From positions 1-55,766 of the forward strand of contig CAJLNC010000005.1 of the NCBI GenBank assembly GCA_905207905.1: DNA of 55,766 nt. Direction: 5' to 3'. Of the stretch, positions 26,073 to 33,375 are shown piece by piece. Position numbers and translations under genes: made by a program. This DNA comes from an uncultured Lachnospiraceae bacterium (GTDB lineage: Bacteria > Bacillota_A > Clostridia > Lachnospirales > Lachnospiraceae). The notes beneath the pieces are model-generated. The model saw nothing but the letters and a program-made list of their open reading frames with translations, made no database searches and was not told where the DNA came from. Position 1 is the first letter of the stretch. The number at the start of each line of letters is the position of its first letter.

Positions 26073-27073
26073 AAAATTTGTTGAAAAAGAATTTACTGTT
26101 TGCAGGTAAAAATTTAATACGTATGTTCCTGCTGCTCTTTGCGGTGAGCATCGCCACCTTTGCTTTGGTGGCGGTGTCTCCCATTGATCCGCTGCAGGCC
26201 AATGTGGGCCAGGCAGCTCTGGGATCCATGAGCGAGGAACAGAAAGAGAAGCTTCGCTCTTACTGGGGGGCAGACACTCCTCCGGTGGAGCGGTATGTAA
26301 ACTGGGCGAAGGCTGCCCTAGGGGGAGATTTTGGGACCTCTCTGCTGTACCGGCAGCCGGTGATGAAAGTAATAGGTGTGAAATTAGCCAACTCCTTGTT
26401 TTTAATGGGGTTGGCTTGGGTTATTTCAGGGCTTTTGGGATTTGTGCTGGGTGTGATCGCCGGTGTTTGCAAAGGCAGGTGGCCGGATAAGCTGATCAAG
26501 GGGTATTCCCTGGTGATTGCCAGCACCCCGGCATTCTGGCTGGCGCTGCTTTTGCTTCTGCTTTTTGGCGTCTGGCTGAAGGTGCTGCCCATCGGCCTGA
26601 GTGTACCCATCGGGGTGGAGGCGGCCGGAGTTACCTTTTTGGACCGGGTGCGCCACGCGATTCTTCCGGCGCTCACTTTAAGCATCACAGGAATTTCCAA
26701 TATCACGCTGCACACCAGGGAAAAGATGGTGGAGATCATGGACAGCGATTACGTGCTGTTTGCCAGAGCAAGAGGAGAGAAAACAGGAACGATCATCCTC
26801 CATCACGGCCTGAGAAATGTGCTGCTTCCTGCTATGACTCTGCAGTTCGCCTCCATTAGTGAGATCATCGGCGGATCCGTTCTGGTAGAGCAGGTATTTT
26901 CCTATCCGGGACTTGGCCAGGCGGCGGTAGCTGCCGGAACAGGAAGTGATGTTCCCTTGTTGATGGGGATCACCCTGATTACTGCAGCTATGGTATTTCT
27001 GGGCAATTTCGCGGCCAATCTTCTTTACGGTGCAGTAGACCCCAGGATGCGGAAGGGAGGAGGAAAGGCATGA
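26057..27073 (+). CDS. ABC importer permease, NikB/DppB type
   Basis: Inner-membrane channel subunit of the importer, 338 residues. A first membrane segment (about 20-40) is followed by a periplasmic-side loop with NVGQAALGSM and SYWGADTPPVERYVNW, then about five membrane segments. The cytoplasmic EAA-type coupling loop reads FARARGEKTGTIILHHGLRN, typical of the family. It overlaps the binding-protein gene by 16 nt and the next permease by 4 nt, so the genes are translationally coupled. ATG 26063 is an alternative start. Confidence 0.9.
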   Translation: MGMGVKNLLKKNLLFAGKNLIRMFLLLFAVSIATFALVAVSPIDPLQANVGQAALGSMSEEQKEKLRSYWGADTPPVERYVNWAKAALGGDFGTSLLYRQPVMKVIGVKLANSLFLMGLAWVISGLLGFVLGVIAGVCKGRWPDKLIKGYSLVIASTPAFWLALLLLLLFGVWLKVLPIGLSVPIGVEAAGVTFLDRVRHAILPALTLSITGISNITLHTREKMVEIMDSDYVLFARARGEKTGTIILHHGLRNVLLPAMTLQFASISEIIGGSVLVEQVFSYPGLGQAAVAAGTGSDVPLLMGITLITAAMVFLGNFAANLLYGAVDPRMRKGGGKA

Positions 27074-27924
27074 TCAGAAAAAAAAGTCAGGAAGCCTCCT
27101 CTTTGCGGCTCAATGAACGGCAGAAAGCCAGACTGTGGCTGACCCTGTCCCTTCTGTTCCTTGCAGGGGTGGCTGTGGCAGGATATTTTTGCCGGGAAGC
27201 AGCTCTGGTGACGGACTTTTCCAGAAAAAATATTGCTCCCTGCTTAAAATATCCTTTTGGAACGGACTGGCTTGGGAGGAATATGTTTTACCGAACACTG
27301 ACGGGACTTTCCATGAGCATCCTCATCGGCATCTGCGCAGCGGGTGTCAGTGCGGTGATGGCGCTGCTTCTTGGAGTTTCCGCAGCAGTATTCGGGAAAA
27401 AAGTGGATGCAGTAATTAGTTTTCTTATTGATACGGTAATGGGGATTCCACACATCCTCCTTCTGATTCTGATCTCCTATGCCATGGGAAAAGGCTTAAA
27501 GGGAGTGGTGGTGGGAGTGGCTCTCACTCACTGGTGTTCTCTGGCCAGACTGATCCGTGGGGAGGTATTGGCCCTGAAACAGAGGGAATATATCCAGATC
27601 GCAGGAAAACTGGGACAGAGCCGGCTGAAAATTGCCGGGAAGCATATGCTGCCTCATCTGCTCCCACAGTTTCTGGTGGGGTTGGTACTTTTGTTTCCCC
27701 ATGCGATTCTCCATGAATCCAGCGTGACCTTTCTGGGCTTTGGACTTTCCTCTGCCCAGCCGGCCATTGGCGTAATTCTCTCCGAGAGTATGACCTATCT
27801 GATCATGGGAAAATGGTGGCTGGCAGTATTTCCGGGAGTGATGCTGGTGCTGACGGTGGTTCTGTTTGATCTGGGAGGCAGCTGCTTAAAGCGGCTTTTG
27901 GATCCCAATAGTGTCCATCAGTAA
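27070..27924 (+). CDS. ABC importer permease, NikC/DppC type
   Basis: Second membrane subunit, 284 residues. The N-terminal membrane segment is followed by the conserved HPFGTDWLGRD-like motif, here YPFGTDWLGRNMFYR (about residues 57-71), then GLSMSILIGICAAG and four more membrane segments. The coupling loop REYIQIAGKLGQSRLKIAGKHMLPH lies at about residues 177-200, and the C-terminal ESSVTFLGFGLSSAQPAIG is diagnostic for the family. It pairs with the upstream NikB-like permease. Confidence 0.92.
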   Translation: MIRKKSQEASSLRLNERQKARLWLTLSLLFLAGVAVAGYFCREAALVTDFSRKNIAPCLKYPFGTDWLGRNMFYRTLTGLSMSILIGICAAGVSAVMALLLGVSAAVFGKKVDAVISFLIDTVMGIPHILLLILISYAMGKGLKGVVVGVALTHWCSLARLIRGEVLALKQREYIQIAGKLGQSRLKIAGKHMLPHLLPQFLVGLVLLFPHAILHESSVTFLGFGLSSAQPAIGVILSESMTYLIMGKWWLAVFPGVMLVLTVVLFDLGGSCLKRLLDPNSVHQ

Positions 27925-27940
27925 ACAAGAAGGAGCAGAT

Positions 27941-28921
27941 ATGAGCTGTACAAATAAGAGACATATTTTGGAAATTGATGAACTTTCCGTTTCCTTTTTA
28001 CAGTATGAGAGAGAGAAGAGCACCCGCCAGGTGGAGCTTCCGGTGATCTCAAAATTGTCGGTCTCTGTCCATGAGGGAGAGATCGTGGCGGTGGTGGGAT
28101 CCAGCGGATCTGGAAAAAGTCTGTTGGCCCATGCCATTTTAGACCTTTTGCCCTACAATGCCAAGACGTCAGGGGCCATGTATTTTGACGGGGAATTGCT
28201 GACCAGGGAGCGGATTCACAGTCTCAGGGGGAATAAGATTGCTTTTGTTCCCCAGAGCACCACTTATCTGGATCCGCTGCAGCCTGTGGGGGCGCAGGTT
28301 CGCCAGAGCCGGAAAGACCAGGCATCCAGGCAGCGCCAGCGAGAATTGTTTGGAAGATATAAACTGGGACAGGGCGTGGACAAAAAGTATCCCTTTGAGT
28401 GTTCCGGCGGTATGACCAGAAGAGTACTGTTGTCCTGCGCACTTATGGGGGATCCGGAGCTGATTATTGCAGATGAGCCCACGCCTGGGATGGATCTGGC
28501 GTTGGCTAAACAGTCCATGGAGGATTTTCGCGCTTTTGCAGATGAAGGAAAAGGCGTTCTTCTCATCACCCATGATATTGAGCTGGCCCTGGAGGTAGCG
28601 GACCGAATCGCTGTATTTTATGCGGGCACCACTGTGGAGGAAGCGCCGGTGGCAGACTTTGCCTCCCAGGAGAGCCTGCGCCATCCCTACACAAAGGCTT
28701 TGTGGAGGGCTTTGCCTCAGAATGGCTTCACTCCTCTTCCGGGAGTTCAGCCCTATGTGAAGGATATGCCAAAAGGCTGTCCTTTTGGCCCAAGATGCGG
28801 CCAGTATTCAGAAAAATGCCAGGGAGAGATCCCTATGCAGCGGGTAGGCTGCGGAACAGTCCGGTGTACCTTGTATCAGGGGGAGGATCTGGCGGTGCAT
28901 CACCATCATGGAACGCCATGA
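27941..28921 (+). CDS. ABC importer ATPase, NikD/DppD type
   Basis: Cytoplasmic ATPase of the importer, 326 residues. Walker A is GSSGSGKS, the signature is CSGGMTRR (a variant of LSGGMRQR), Walker B is LIIADEPTPGMD, and the switch is ITHD. The C-terminal oligopeptide/nickel-type domain has CPFGPRCGQYSEKC. The protein ends in four histidines and GTP. ATG 27941 with AGAAGGAG upstream is preferred to the in-frame ATG 27911, which lies inside the permease gene. The first cysteine cluster is of the type that may hold an iron-sulfur site in some relatives; that is not shown here. Confidence 0.9.
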   Translation: MSCTNKRHILEIDELSVSFLQYEREKSTRQVELPVISKLSVSVHEGEIVAVVGSSGSGKSLLAHAILDLLPYNAKTSGAMYFDGELLTRERIHSLRGNKIAFVPQSTTYLDPLQPVGAQVRQSRKDQASRQRQRELFGRYKLGQGVDKKYPFECSGGMTRRVLLSCALMGDPELIIADEPTPGMDLALAKQSMEDFRAFADEGKGVLLITHDIELALEVADRIAVFYAGTTVEEAPVADFASQESLRHPYTKALWRALPQNGFTPLPGVQPYVKDMPKGCPFGPRCGQYSEKCQGEIPMQRVGCGTVRCTLYQGEDLAVHHHHGTP

Positions 28922-28986
28922 GAAAGTTTATGTATCCAGTGTGAAAGAATAACGAGGATGTGCATCACCACCACAAAACGCTATGA
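28897..28986 (+). repeat. Duplicated 3' end of the NikD-type gene
   Basis: The end of the gene (GCATCACCATCATGGAACGC plus CATGA, 28897-28921) recurs in diverged form 65 bp later (28962-28986, GCATCACCACCACAAAACGC plus TATGA). Upstream GAGGAT is also shared. Both copies encode HHHH followed by a stop in the same relative frame. Confidence 0.7.
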
Positions 28987-29081
28987 TAAGACAGTCAGGG
29001 AATGGGTGCTTACGGGATGTGGAGAAAAGAAGCCTGCAGGATTTTGGGCTATGAAAGAACGGAAAATGACAGGAGGCATAT

Positions 29082-29678
29082 ATGCTGCTGGAAGCGAAAG
29101 ACCTTACCTTTGCCTATGAGGCACGGGAAGGAAACATATTTAACCATGTAAATCTGACAATAGAAAGCCATGACCGAGTGGCGCTGATGGGCCCAAGCGG
29201 GTTTGGAAAGACCACGCTGTGCAAGGTACTGGCAGGTTATCTTCAGCCGGATAGGGGCCAGGTGCTGCTGGATGGGCTTCCCCTGCCCAAACGGGGATAC
29301 TGTCCGGTACAGATGATCTGGCAGCATCCAGAGCGGGCGGTGAATCCCAGGCTGAAAATGAAGGAAGTGCTTTTGGACGGCCAGGGAGTGGAAGGCCGGA
29401 TCATCCAGGAGCTGGGTATTGAGCCGGACTGGATGAATCGGTATCCTCAGGAGCTTTCCGGGGGAGAGCTGCAAAGATTCTGTATTGCAAGAGCCCTGGG
29501 GGAGGGAACCCGCTTCCTCATTGCAGATGAGATCAGTACCATGCTGGATGTGATTACCCAGAGCCAGATCTGGAATTTTCTTTTAAAAGAGGTAGAACAA
29601 AGGGAGATCGGCCTGCTGATGGTGTCCCACAGTGAGCCTCTGCTGAGCCGGGTGGCAAAACGGCGGGTGGAGTTCTGA
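29082..29678 (+). CDS. ABC importer ATPase, NikE type, short
   Basis: Second ATPase of the importer, only 198 residues, lacking the C-terminal oligopeptide-type domain usual in NikE/DppF. The nucleotide-binding core is complete: GPSGFGKT (residues 36-43), Q-loop IWQHPERAVNPR, signature LSGGELQRF, Walker B FLIADEIST (Glu present) and switch SHSE (His present). A 160-nt gap separates it from the first ATPase, unlike the tight spacing of the rest of the operon. AGGAGG lies 7 nt before the ATG. Together the five genes make a complete importer. Confidence 0.87.
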   Translation: MLLEAKDLTFAYEAREGNIFNHVNLTIESHDRVALMGPSGFGKTTLCKVLAGYLQPDRGQVLLDGLPLPKRGYCPVQMIWQHPERAVNPRLKMKEVLLDGQGVEGRIIQELGIEPDWMNRYPQELSGGELQRFCIARALGEGTRFLIADEISTMLDVITQSQIWNFLLKEVEQREIGLLMVSHSEPLLSRVAKRRVEF

Positions 29679-29731
29679 AAAATAAGAAAGTGAAAAGATA
29701 CTGTAGCAGTTCAGCCATAACAGTGGGAATT

Positions 29732-29752
29732 GGCTGTTTCACAGCCGTTTTC
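29732..29752 (+). terminator. Small hairpin terminator after the importer operon
   Basis: GGCTGT (29732-29737), TTC loop, ACAGCC (29741-29746), then GTTTTC. Short but well placed; the type I repeat copy B begins 3 nt after it. Confidence 0.5.
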
Positions 29753-29754
29753 AG

Positions 29755-29834
29755 TTCATAGGAATTCCTTCCTATGAAACGAGAAAGCCTTGCAGGACCG
29801 TATTGCGGCGGAACGGAAAGATGTTGATGCTGAA
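29755..29834 (+). repeat. Type I structured intergenic element, copy B (3' part missing)
   Basis: Hairpin TTCATAGGAA/TTCCTATGAA (29755-29778), then AAGCCTTGCAGGA, TATTGCGGCGG and GGAAAGATGTTGATGC. The 3' helix found in the other copies is lost; the sequence instead ends in GCTGAACTG, which can pair with CAGTTCAGC upstream at 29707. Confidence 0.75.
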
Positions 29835-29861
29835 CTGTAAAAAAATAACCCGTAGGGGGGC

Positions 29862-29890
29862 TTGCAGAGGGTGGGAGCAGGGAGTATACT
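29862..29890 (+). promoter_or_regulatory. Sigma-A promoter for a candidate small RNA
   Basis: TTGCAG (29862-29867), 17-nt spacer, TATACT (29885-29890). No open reading frame of note follows for 370 nt, and a strong terminator lies 170 nt downstream. Confidence 0.65.
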
Positions 29891-29896
29891 TAGTCC

Positions 29897-30064
29897 ATAA
29901 ATACTTACAGAAAAAAGTTCTGCATAAAATACCTCCAATCACACCCTATGCGGAATGCAGTCAGCCCGGGAGGCTGACGGAAGATGAGTATTTAATCCCA
30001 TTACATACCTTAAGAAGAACTGCTGTTTTTGACAGGCGTTTAGCCGGAAAACAGCAGTTTTTTT
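29897..30064 (+). ncRNA. Candidate structured small RNA or terminated leader, about 168 nt
   Basis: From the predicted start, AAATACTTA (29899-29907) can pair with TGAGTATTT (29985-29993), enclosing two hairpins: TTCTGCATA/TATGCGGAA with a 20-nt loop, and GTCAGCC/GGCTGAC with loop CGGGA. This is a three-way junction. A perfect 12-bp terminator stem, AACTGCTGTTTT with its complement and T5, ends the unit. I do not recognise a known riboswitch consensus. The glycosyltransferase starts 197 nt past the terminator, so it is either an independent RNA or an attenuated leader. Confidence 0.55.
30018..30064 (+). terminator. Strong intrinsic terminator of the small RNA unit
   Basis: A 12-bp perfect stem (30018-30029 with 30048-30059) containing an inner GGC/GCC hairpin, followed by five T residues. 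The 197 nt between here and the glycosyltransferase gene hold only T- and C-rich sequence with no clear promoter that I could assign. Confidence 0.85.
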
Positions 30065-30260
30065 AGATTCTTGTATAAAAATCATCCGGAAGGGAACCGC
30101 CTGAGTATTTTGCAGCTCCACCTTTCGTATTTCTTTCGATTTTCTTTTTGCCATCTTTCAAAGCTTCTCCCTCCGGGCTTTTGGTTTCCGGGGTATGATA
30201 CCTGGTGTAAAGGGAAAGTAAAGGAAGCTGCAATGCAGAAAACGCAGCAAGGGTGAGATT

Positions 30261-31550
30261 ATGAAAATTTTGATTACCACAGATATGTATGCGCCGTCCG
30301 TCAATGGCGTGGTGACTTCTACCCTAAATCTGGTAAAAAAACTGGAGGAGCGGGGACATCAGGTGCGGGTGCTGACTTTGGCACAGAACCGGGGGGAGCG
30401 TTGGAGACAGGTGGAATACCAGGAGGAGAATGTGTGGTACCTGTCCAGCGCCGGTGTGGGAAAAATCTATCCGGGAGCGCGGATCGTCTACGGAAGAGGA
30501 AGAACCTTTTTGCAGGAAATGATATCCTGGAAGCCGGACATTGTGCATTCTCAATGTGAATTTACTACCTTCTGGTTTGCACGAAAGATTGCAAAGAAAA
30601 CGGGAGCAAAACTTGTTCATACGTATCACACGGTTTATGAAGATTACACCCATTATTTTTCACCAAACCGGGCGGTGGGGAAAAAGGCAGCCTCTTTATT
30701 CAGCCGCTGCATATTAAAGCCGGTAGATGAGGTGATCGTTCCCACAGAAAAGATCCGCCGTTTGCTTTTAAGCTACGGAGTGGAAACGCCCATCTGGACC
30801 GTGCCCAGCGGTATTGACTGCGGGGTATTTGCCCGGGCGGCTTTTCAGAAACGCAGGGAGAAGGGAGAACAGGACAGCGGAAGACTCGTCTGGCCAGCGG
30901 AGAATACAAGCCGGTTGAAGGAAGTAAGGAAACAGGAATCCGGAAGTCATGGAAAGAAAAGACGCCTGATCACCGTTGGCCGGGCAGCCAGAGAAAAAAA
31001 TATGGAAGAGCTTTTGCACAGACTTGCTGAAAAACGGGGGCAGGGCTATGAACTTCTGATCGTGGGGGACGGCCCCTGCCGCAAAGAACTGGAAAGACTT
31101 GCCAAAAGGCTGGGGATTGAAAATCGGGTGACTTTTGCTGGGATGATCCCGCCCTGTCAGATAGCAGAGTGGTACCAGAAAGGGGACATTTTTGTCAGCG
31201 CATCCAGAAGTGAGACCCAGGGACTTACTTATCTGGAGGCGCTGGCTGGAGGGCTTCCGGCGGTGTGCAGGGCGGATCCGTGTCTGGATGGTGTGATCCG
31301 GGACGGGAAAAACGGCTGGCAATACCGCAGTTCCAGAGAATTTTTTCAGGCATTGGAGGCTTTGGAGGATGATCAGATCTATGAACAGATGTCCAGACAG
31401 GCCATGGTGTCCGCAGCCAGATTTGACTGGGCTTGGTTTGGAGAGGAGATCCTGAAGGTATACGAAAGCGAAAAACAGGAAAAGGCAGCAGGAAAGGGGA
31501 AGAAGGTATTATGGAGGAAACAGGAGGGAAGAGGACTGATCTGTGGATGA
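30261..31550 (+). CDS. GT4 glycosyltransferase, monoglucosyl-diacylglycerol synthase type
   Basis: A 429-residue GT-B fold transferase. The N-terminus MKILITTDMYAPSVNGVVTS resembles the Gram-positive enzymes that move glucose from UDP-glucose to diacylglycerol to start membrane glycolipid synthesis. HTYHTVYEDYTHYF and VPSGID are family landmarks; the donor-binding C-terminal domain has VGRAAREKN, IVGDGPCRKELE and the EX7E region SRSETQGLTYLEALAGGLP. An insertion of basic and low-complexity residues (about 190-230) separates the two domains. The C-terminal tail is very basic, fitting membrane association. It overlaps the next gene by 40 nt. Donor and acceptor are inferred from similarity and from the CpoA-type neighbour. 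Confidence 0.82.
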   Translation: MKILITTDMYAPSVNGVVTSTLNLVKKLEERGHQVRVLTLAQNRGERWRQVEYQEENVWYLSSAGVGKIYPGARIVYGRGRTFLQEMISWKPDIVHSQCEFTTFWFARKIAKKTGAKLVHTYHTVYEDYTHYFSPNRAVGKKAASLFSRCILKPVDEVIVPTEKIRRLLLSYGVETPIWTVPSGIDCGVFARAAFQKRREKGEQDSGRLVWPAENTSRLKEVRKQESGSHGKKRRLITVGRAAREKNMEELLHRLAEKRGQGYELLIVGDGPCRKELERLAKRLGIENRVTFAGMIPPCQIAEWYQKGDIFVSASRSETQGLTYLEALAGGLPAVCRADPCLDGVIRDGKNGWQYRSSREFFQALEALEDDQIYEQMSRQAMVSAARFDWAWFGEEILKVYESEKQEKAAGKGKKVLWRKQEGRGLICG

Positions 31551-32113
31551 AGACCGCAACAGTACTGGGACTGTTGGGAGCTGCCGCATTTTTGATCTGG
31601 GGATGGAGGGCTGGCATCTTTGCTTCCCAGGAAGCTATGGAAAATTTTTTAAAGCCCTTTGGTCTCTGGGCGCCGCTTCTGTTTATCTTGCTCCAGATGG
31701 TTCAGGTGGTGCTGCCCATTTTACCGGGAGGGATCAGCTGCCTGGGAGGAGTGGTACTTTTTGGCCCCCTAGAAGGATTTCTTTATAATTATTTGGGGAT
31801 CTGTCTGGGCTCTCTGGCAGCCTTCTGTCTGGCAAAGCGGTATGGCAGGCCTCTGGTGCGGACCCTGGTAGGACAAAGAGCCTATGAAAAGTACAGCCGC
31901 TGGCTGGATGGGGGGCGCCGATTTGACCGCTGTTTTGCAGCAGCCATCTTTTTTCCCGTAGCGCCTGATGATCTGCTGTGCTATCTGGCTGGTCTTACCA
32001 GAATGAGCGTGAAAAAATTTACGGCTATCATTTTGCTTGGAAAGCCGGCCTCCATTGCGCTTTACAGCATGGGTCTTTTAATGGCATCAAGAGCAGTGGC
32101 ACAGGTGATCTGA
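31511..32113 (+). CDS. TVP38/TMEM64 (VTT-domain) membrane protein
   Basis: A 200-residue polytopic membrane protein of the SNARE-associated/VTT (DedA-like) superfamily, members of which move or scramble lipids. Membrane segments lie at about 13-33, 50-75, 80-105 and in the C-terminal third. Typical motifs are LPILPGGISCLGGVVLFGPLEG and the later FFPVAPDDLLCYLAGLT, the paired re-entrant segments of the family. ATG 31511 is chosen because GAAGG lies just upstream and the longer frame from 31433 only runs through the end of the preceding gene. Its placement between two glycolipid-type transferases suggests a role in lipid or glycolipid movement (inference). Confidence 0.85.
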   Translation: MEETGGKRTDLWMKTATVLGLLGAAAFLIWGWRAGIFASQEAMENFLKPFGLWAPLLFILLQMVQVVLPILPGGISCLGGVVLFGPLEGFLYNYLGICLGSLAAFCLAKRYGRPLVRTLVGQRAYEKYSRWLDGGRRFDRCFAAAIFFPVAPDDLLCYLAGLTRMSVKKFTAIILLGKPASIALYSMGLLMASRAVAQVI

Positions 32114-32205
32114 CGGCAGCTGTTTCAGGGGAAGGGCCAAAATAGCGGGATGCCGGTATTTTTAAGCACTGAGAGAAGCAAGGGGGAAGAAAAGGAGGAA
32201 CCAAG

Positions 32206-33201
32206 GTGAAGGTTTTGCTGTATACCGGAGGTCGGAATCTGGTGGGAAAAAGCGGTGTGGGAAGCGCTCTGAGGCACCAGGAACAGGCGTTAAGGCTTGC
32301 CGGAGTGGATTATACGGAGAATCCGGGAGAAGAATATGATGTGGTGCATATTAACACAGTGCTGCCGGATTCCTGGTGGATGGCCCGGAGGGCCAGAAGA
32401 AAAGGAAAGAAGGTGATCTGGCATGGACATTCTACCATGGAGGATTTTCGGGGCTCTTTTATCGGATCCAACACCGCAGCTCCTTTGTTTAAGCGATGGA
32501 TCCGGGAGTGTTACGGGCAGGCGGATCTGGTGCTGACGCCAACGGAGTATTCCAGAAAATTGTTGGAAAGCTATGATATGGAGAAAGAGATCTTTCCCAT
32601 CTCTAATGGGGTGGATACGGAGTTTTTTAGAAAGGAACCGGGACAGAGGACTCGTTTTCGGAAAGTGTTTGGTTTTCGGGATGACCAGCCGGTGATTCTC
32701 TGTGTGGGGCTGCCCATTGAACGAAAAGGCATTCTGGATGTGATCCGGCTGGCAGAGGAACTTCCCTGGTATCAGTTTGTGTGGTGCGGCGAGACACCTT
32801 CCGGGCTTTTGCCGGGAAAGATCCGACAGGCTATAGGGCAGGCTCCCGGAAATCTTCATTTTGCAGGCTACCTGGATCGGGAAGCTCTGCGGGATGCCTA
32901 CGGAGGCAGCGATCTGTTCTTTTTCCCCAGTTATGAAGAGACAGAGGGAATTGTGGTTTTGGAGGCGCTGTCCATGGAAATTCCGGTATTGGTGAGGGAT
33001 ATCGGTGTCTATCAGGGGTGGCTGGAAGATGGGATACATGTGTGGAAAGCCAGAGATCAGGAAGGCTTCTCAAGCTGTATTCAGGGAATATTAGACCATA
33101 CTTATCCGGCTCTCACCGGCGCGGGGAGAAGAATCGCAGAGCAGCGGGATCTGAGAAACATAGGAGAATGCCTTGCAAGAATCTACCACAAGATACTATA
33201 A
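32206..33201 (+). CDS. GT4 glycosyltransferase, CpoA-like (second glycolipid sugar)
   Basis: A 331-residue GT-B transferase. Its sequence closely follows the pattern of pneumococcal CpoA, which adds the second sugar to monoglucosyl-diacylglycerol: KSGVGSALRHQ near residue 20, YDVVHINT, WHGHSTMEDF, NTAAPLFKRW, PISNGVD and the EX7E segment SYEETEGIVVLEAL, then LVRDIGVYQGWL. Start is GTG 32206 with AGGAGG at 32193-32198, 7 nt upstream. Specific sugar (galactose or glucose) is not determinable. A sigma-A promoter lies inside its last 30 nt and drives what follows. Confidence 0.85.
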   Translation: MKVLLYTGGRNLVGKSGVGSALRHQEQALRLAGVDYTENPGEEYDVVHINTVLPDSWWMARRARRKGKKVIWHGHSTMEDFRGSFIGSNTAAPLFKRWIRECYGQADLVLTPTEYSRKLLESYDMEKEIFPISNGVDTEFFRKEPGQRTRFRKVFGFRDDQPVILCVGLPIERKGILDVIRLAEELPWYQFVWCGETPSGLLPGKIRQAIGQAPGNLHFAGYLDREALRDAYGGSDLFFFPSYEETEGIVVLEALSMEIPVLVRDIGVYQGWLEDGIHVWKARDQEGFSSCIQGILDHTYPALTGAGRRIAEQRDLRNIGECLARIYHKIL

Positions 33202-33202
33202 T
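33173..33202 (+). promoter_or_regulatory. Promoter inside the end of the CpoA-like gene
   Basis: TTGCAA (33173-33178), 18-nt spacer, TATAAT (33197-33202). Predicted start of transcription at about 33209 coincides with the first base of the structured leader below. Confidence 0.65.
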
Positions 33203-33208
33203 GTTCGG

Positions 33209-33337
33209 AAAGGGCAGAGGAAAATCCATACAAGAGCCCGTGCTACCCCGTAAGAGGGAAGCCGGGGGAAGGTATGGATTTGAGGAGCGAAGCGAGCGCA
33301 AAGGTAAGCCTTTGCGCCTCTGCCCGAAATTCCGGAG
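33209..33337 (+). promoter_or_regulatory. Multi-helix structured 5' leader of the two-component operon
   Basis: GGGCAGAGG (33212-33220) pairs with CCTCTGCCC (33317-33325), enclosing AAATCCATAC/GTATGGATTT and GCGCAAAGG-TAAG-CCTTTGCGC. Inside the second helix lies a C- and G-rich loop region (ACCCCGTAAGAGGGAAGCCGG) that could form a further helix. No terminator tail follows, so it would be part of the response-regulator mRNA. I do not recognise the family. Confidence 0.6.
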
Positions 33338-33375
33338 GAAAATATAGGAGAAAATAAAAGTTTTGGAGGATGATC

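Noticed and set aside
29756..29938. 60-codon minus-strand frame starting with TTG behind GGAGG-like sequence
   Set aside because: It runs through the type I repeat and the small-RNA promoter, and its composition looks random; a chance ribosome-site match is more likely.
29897..30064. 6S RNA
   Set aside because: Length fits, but the fold is a three-way junction plus terminator instead of one long hairpin with a central bubble.
33240..33290. Cobalamin riboswitch
   Set aside because: Only a short AGAGGGAAGCCGG resemblance; the rest of the conserved core, including GCCACTG, is missing.
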